A stretch of DNA of 64,000 nucleotides from Burkholderia ambifaria AMMD (GTDB lineage Bacteria > Pseudomonadota > Gammaproteobacteria > Burkholderiales > Burkholderiaceae). The stretch is from assembly GCF_000203915.1 (NCBI RefSeq), contig NC_008390.1, forward strand, positions 2,604,001 through 2,668,000. Direction: 5' to 3'. The position numbers were made by a program, and so were the translations under genes. Numbering within the stretch: position 1 is the first letter of the stretch; each line of letters opens with the position of its first letter. The notes beneath the pieces were generated by a model that worked only from the letters and a program-made list of their open reading frames with translations, was not told where the DNA came from and did not search any database. Shown here piece after piece: positions 63,728-64,000 of this stretch.

Positions 63728-64000
63728 CTATGATAGATTTTTCTTAAGCCAATCCCCGCAGACTTCGCTCATTCCGTACCATGCTCCCGTCGGTCGCCCC
63801 GGCGTTAGCACGAGCAACCGATCATTCTTGCCGATGTAATTTAGGAGGCGATCTCGGACTTGCGCTTCCGTTAGTGTGGTCGTGACAAGCCATGTCGAAT
63901 CGAGGCAATGCCACCAGCCCCCCAGTCCCTTAATCGCATCCTCGAGCTGCGCGTAATCGATACCGTCCTTGCCAACCAGATCGTAACCGATAAGAATCGT
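63728..64000 (-). CDS. SinR/Cas2-fold-like small protein, 5' partial
   Basis: A minus-strand gene too short and cut for an ordinary open-frame list. The 90 visible residues begin TILIGYDLVGKDGIDYAQLE, contain GGWWHCLDSTWLVTT and end GDWLKKNLS with a TAG at 63728-63730. This matches the small 'SinR-like' proteins that share the Cas2/VapD ferredoxin fold (YDL strand followed by WH-C-DSTW). The start lies just beyond the edge. The function is unproven. Confidence 0.75.
   Translation of the reverse strand, partial: TILIGYDLVGKDGIDYAQLEDAIKGLGGWWHCLDSTWLVTTTLTEAQVRDRLLNYIGKNDRLLVLTPGRPTGAWYGMSEVCGDWLKKNLS

Larger units (their letters stand above)
45097..64000. mobile_element. Integrated accessory region at tRNA-Arg (phage satellite or defective prophage plus cargo); right end outside window
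   Basis: The region starts at the tRNA 3' end with a DUF4102 integrase and is less GC-rich than the left two thirds. It carries replication, regulation and phage-tail genes, a second recombinase, a packaging-protein homologue, two PrtN-like genes and a possible defence module. I found no repeat of the tRNA 3' end further right in the window. Whether this is one element or two abutting ones, with tRNA-fMet as a boundary, is unresolved. Confidence 0.75.

Noticed and set aside
61435..64000. attR copy of the tRNA-Arg 3' end
   Set aside because: I looked for a repeat of CGATTCCTGTCGGGGGGACC to the right of the integrase and saw none by eye; the end is probably outside the window.

Overview
The window is one stretch of high-GC betaproteobacterial DNA, most likely a Burkholderia chromosome of the cepacia-complex type. 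The reasons are the strong G/C third-position bias, the gene families (a large Ala/Pro-rich FtsK, an intracellular PHB depolymerase with a Cys nucleophile, a BenE carrier, an MctP/DUF3311 pair, a PACE efflux protein) and the local order. This is inferred from content, not from a database match.

Positions 1-45096 look like core chromosome. In order they hold: the 3' part of ftsK; a beta-propeller lactonase; a GH15 glucosidase; phaZ with a TetR regulator; rnfB-nth; an EamA exporter; a DUF1841 protein; two small c-type cytochromes; a MoxR/VWA pair; benE; transaldolase; a VOC protein; a monocarboxylate symporter with its DUF3311 partner; a spermidine-synthase-like protein; a degenerate toxin-antitoxin locus; htpG-ubiC-DNA glycosylase; a MocR regulator facing a VOC/EamA/aminotransferase/RidA/PhzF run; a GGDEF-EAL protein; a ChrA-type transporter; a PACE exporter with a divergent LysR regulator; CopD; parC and parE; an ABC-F ATPase; a DUF4399 protein; rubredoxin; and tRNA-Arg(CCT).

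Positions 45097-64000 are accessory DNA entered at the 3' end of tRNA-Arg. It begins with a DUF4102-type integrase. A tightly overlapping replication and regulation block follows: an AlpA-like protein, a PC4-like protein, an XRE protein, small unknowns, a PriCT_2/Toprim/RepA-type primase-helicase, a TubC-like protein and an SSB-like protein. The 3' end of the primase-helicase gene carries 13 copies of an 11-bp iteron-like motif in all reading frames and both orientations. Next come a coiled-coil protein, a short tape-measure/tail-lysozyme protein, a tailspike, a tail fibre and a second tyrosine recombinase. No capsid, portal or large-terminase gene is visible. Beyond a Nu1-like packaging protein lies an initiator tRNA-fMet gene with a strong promoter, followed by two PrtN-like activators, a fused STAS-GHKL ATPase overlapping a DUF4325 STAS-like gene, and a convergent Cas2-fold-like protein cut by the window edge.

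The layout fits either a phage satellite or a prophage that lost its head genes, next to a second cargo region containing a possible partner-switch system. The right end and any attR lie outside the window, so the number of elements cannot be fixed here.
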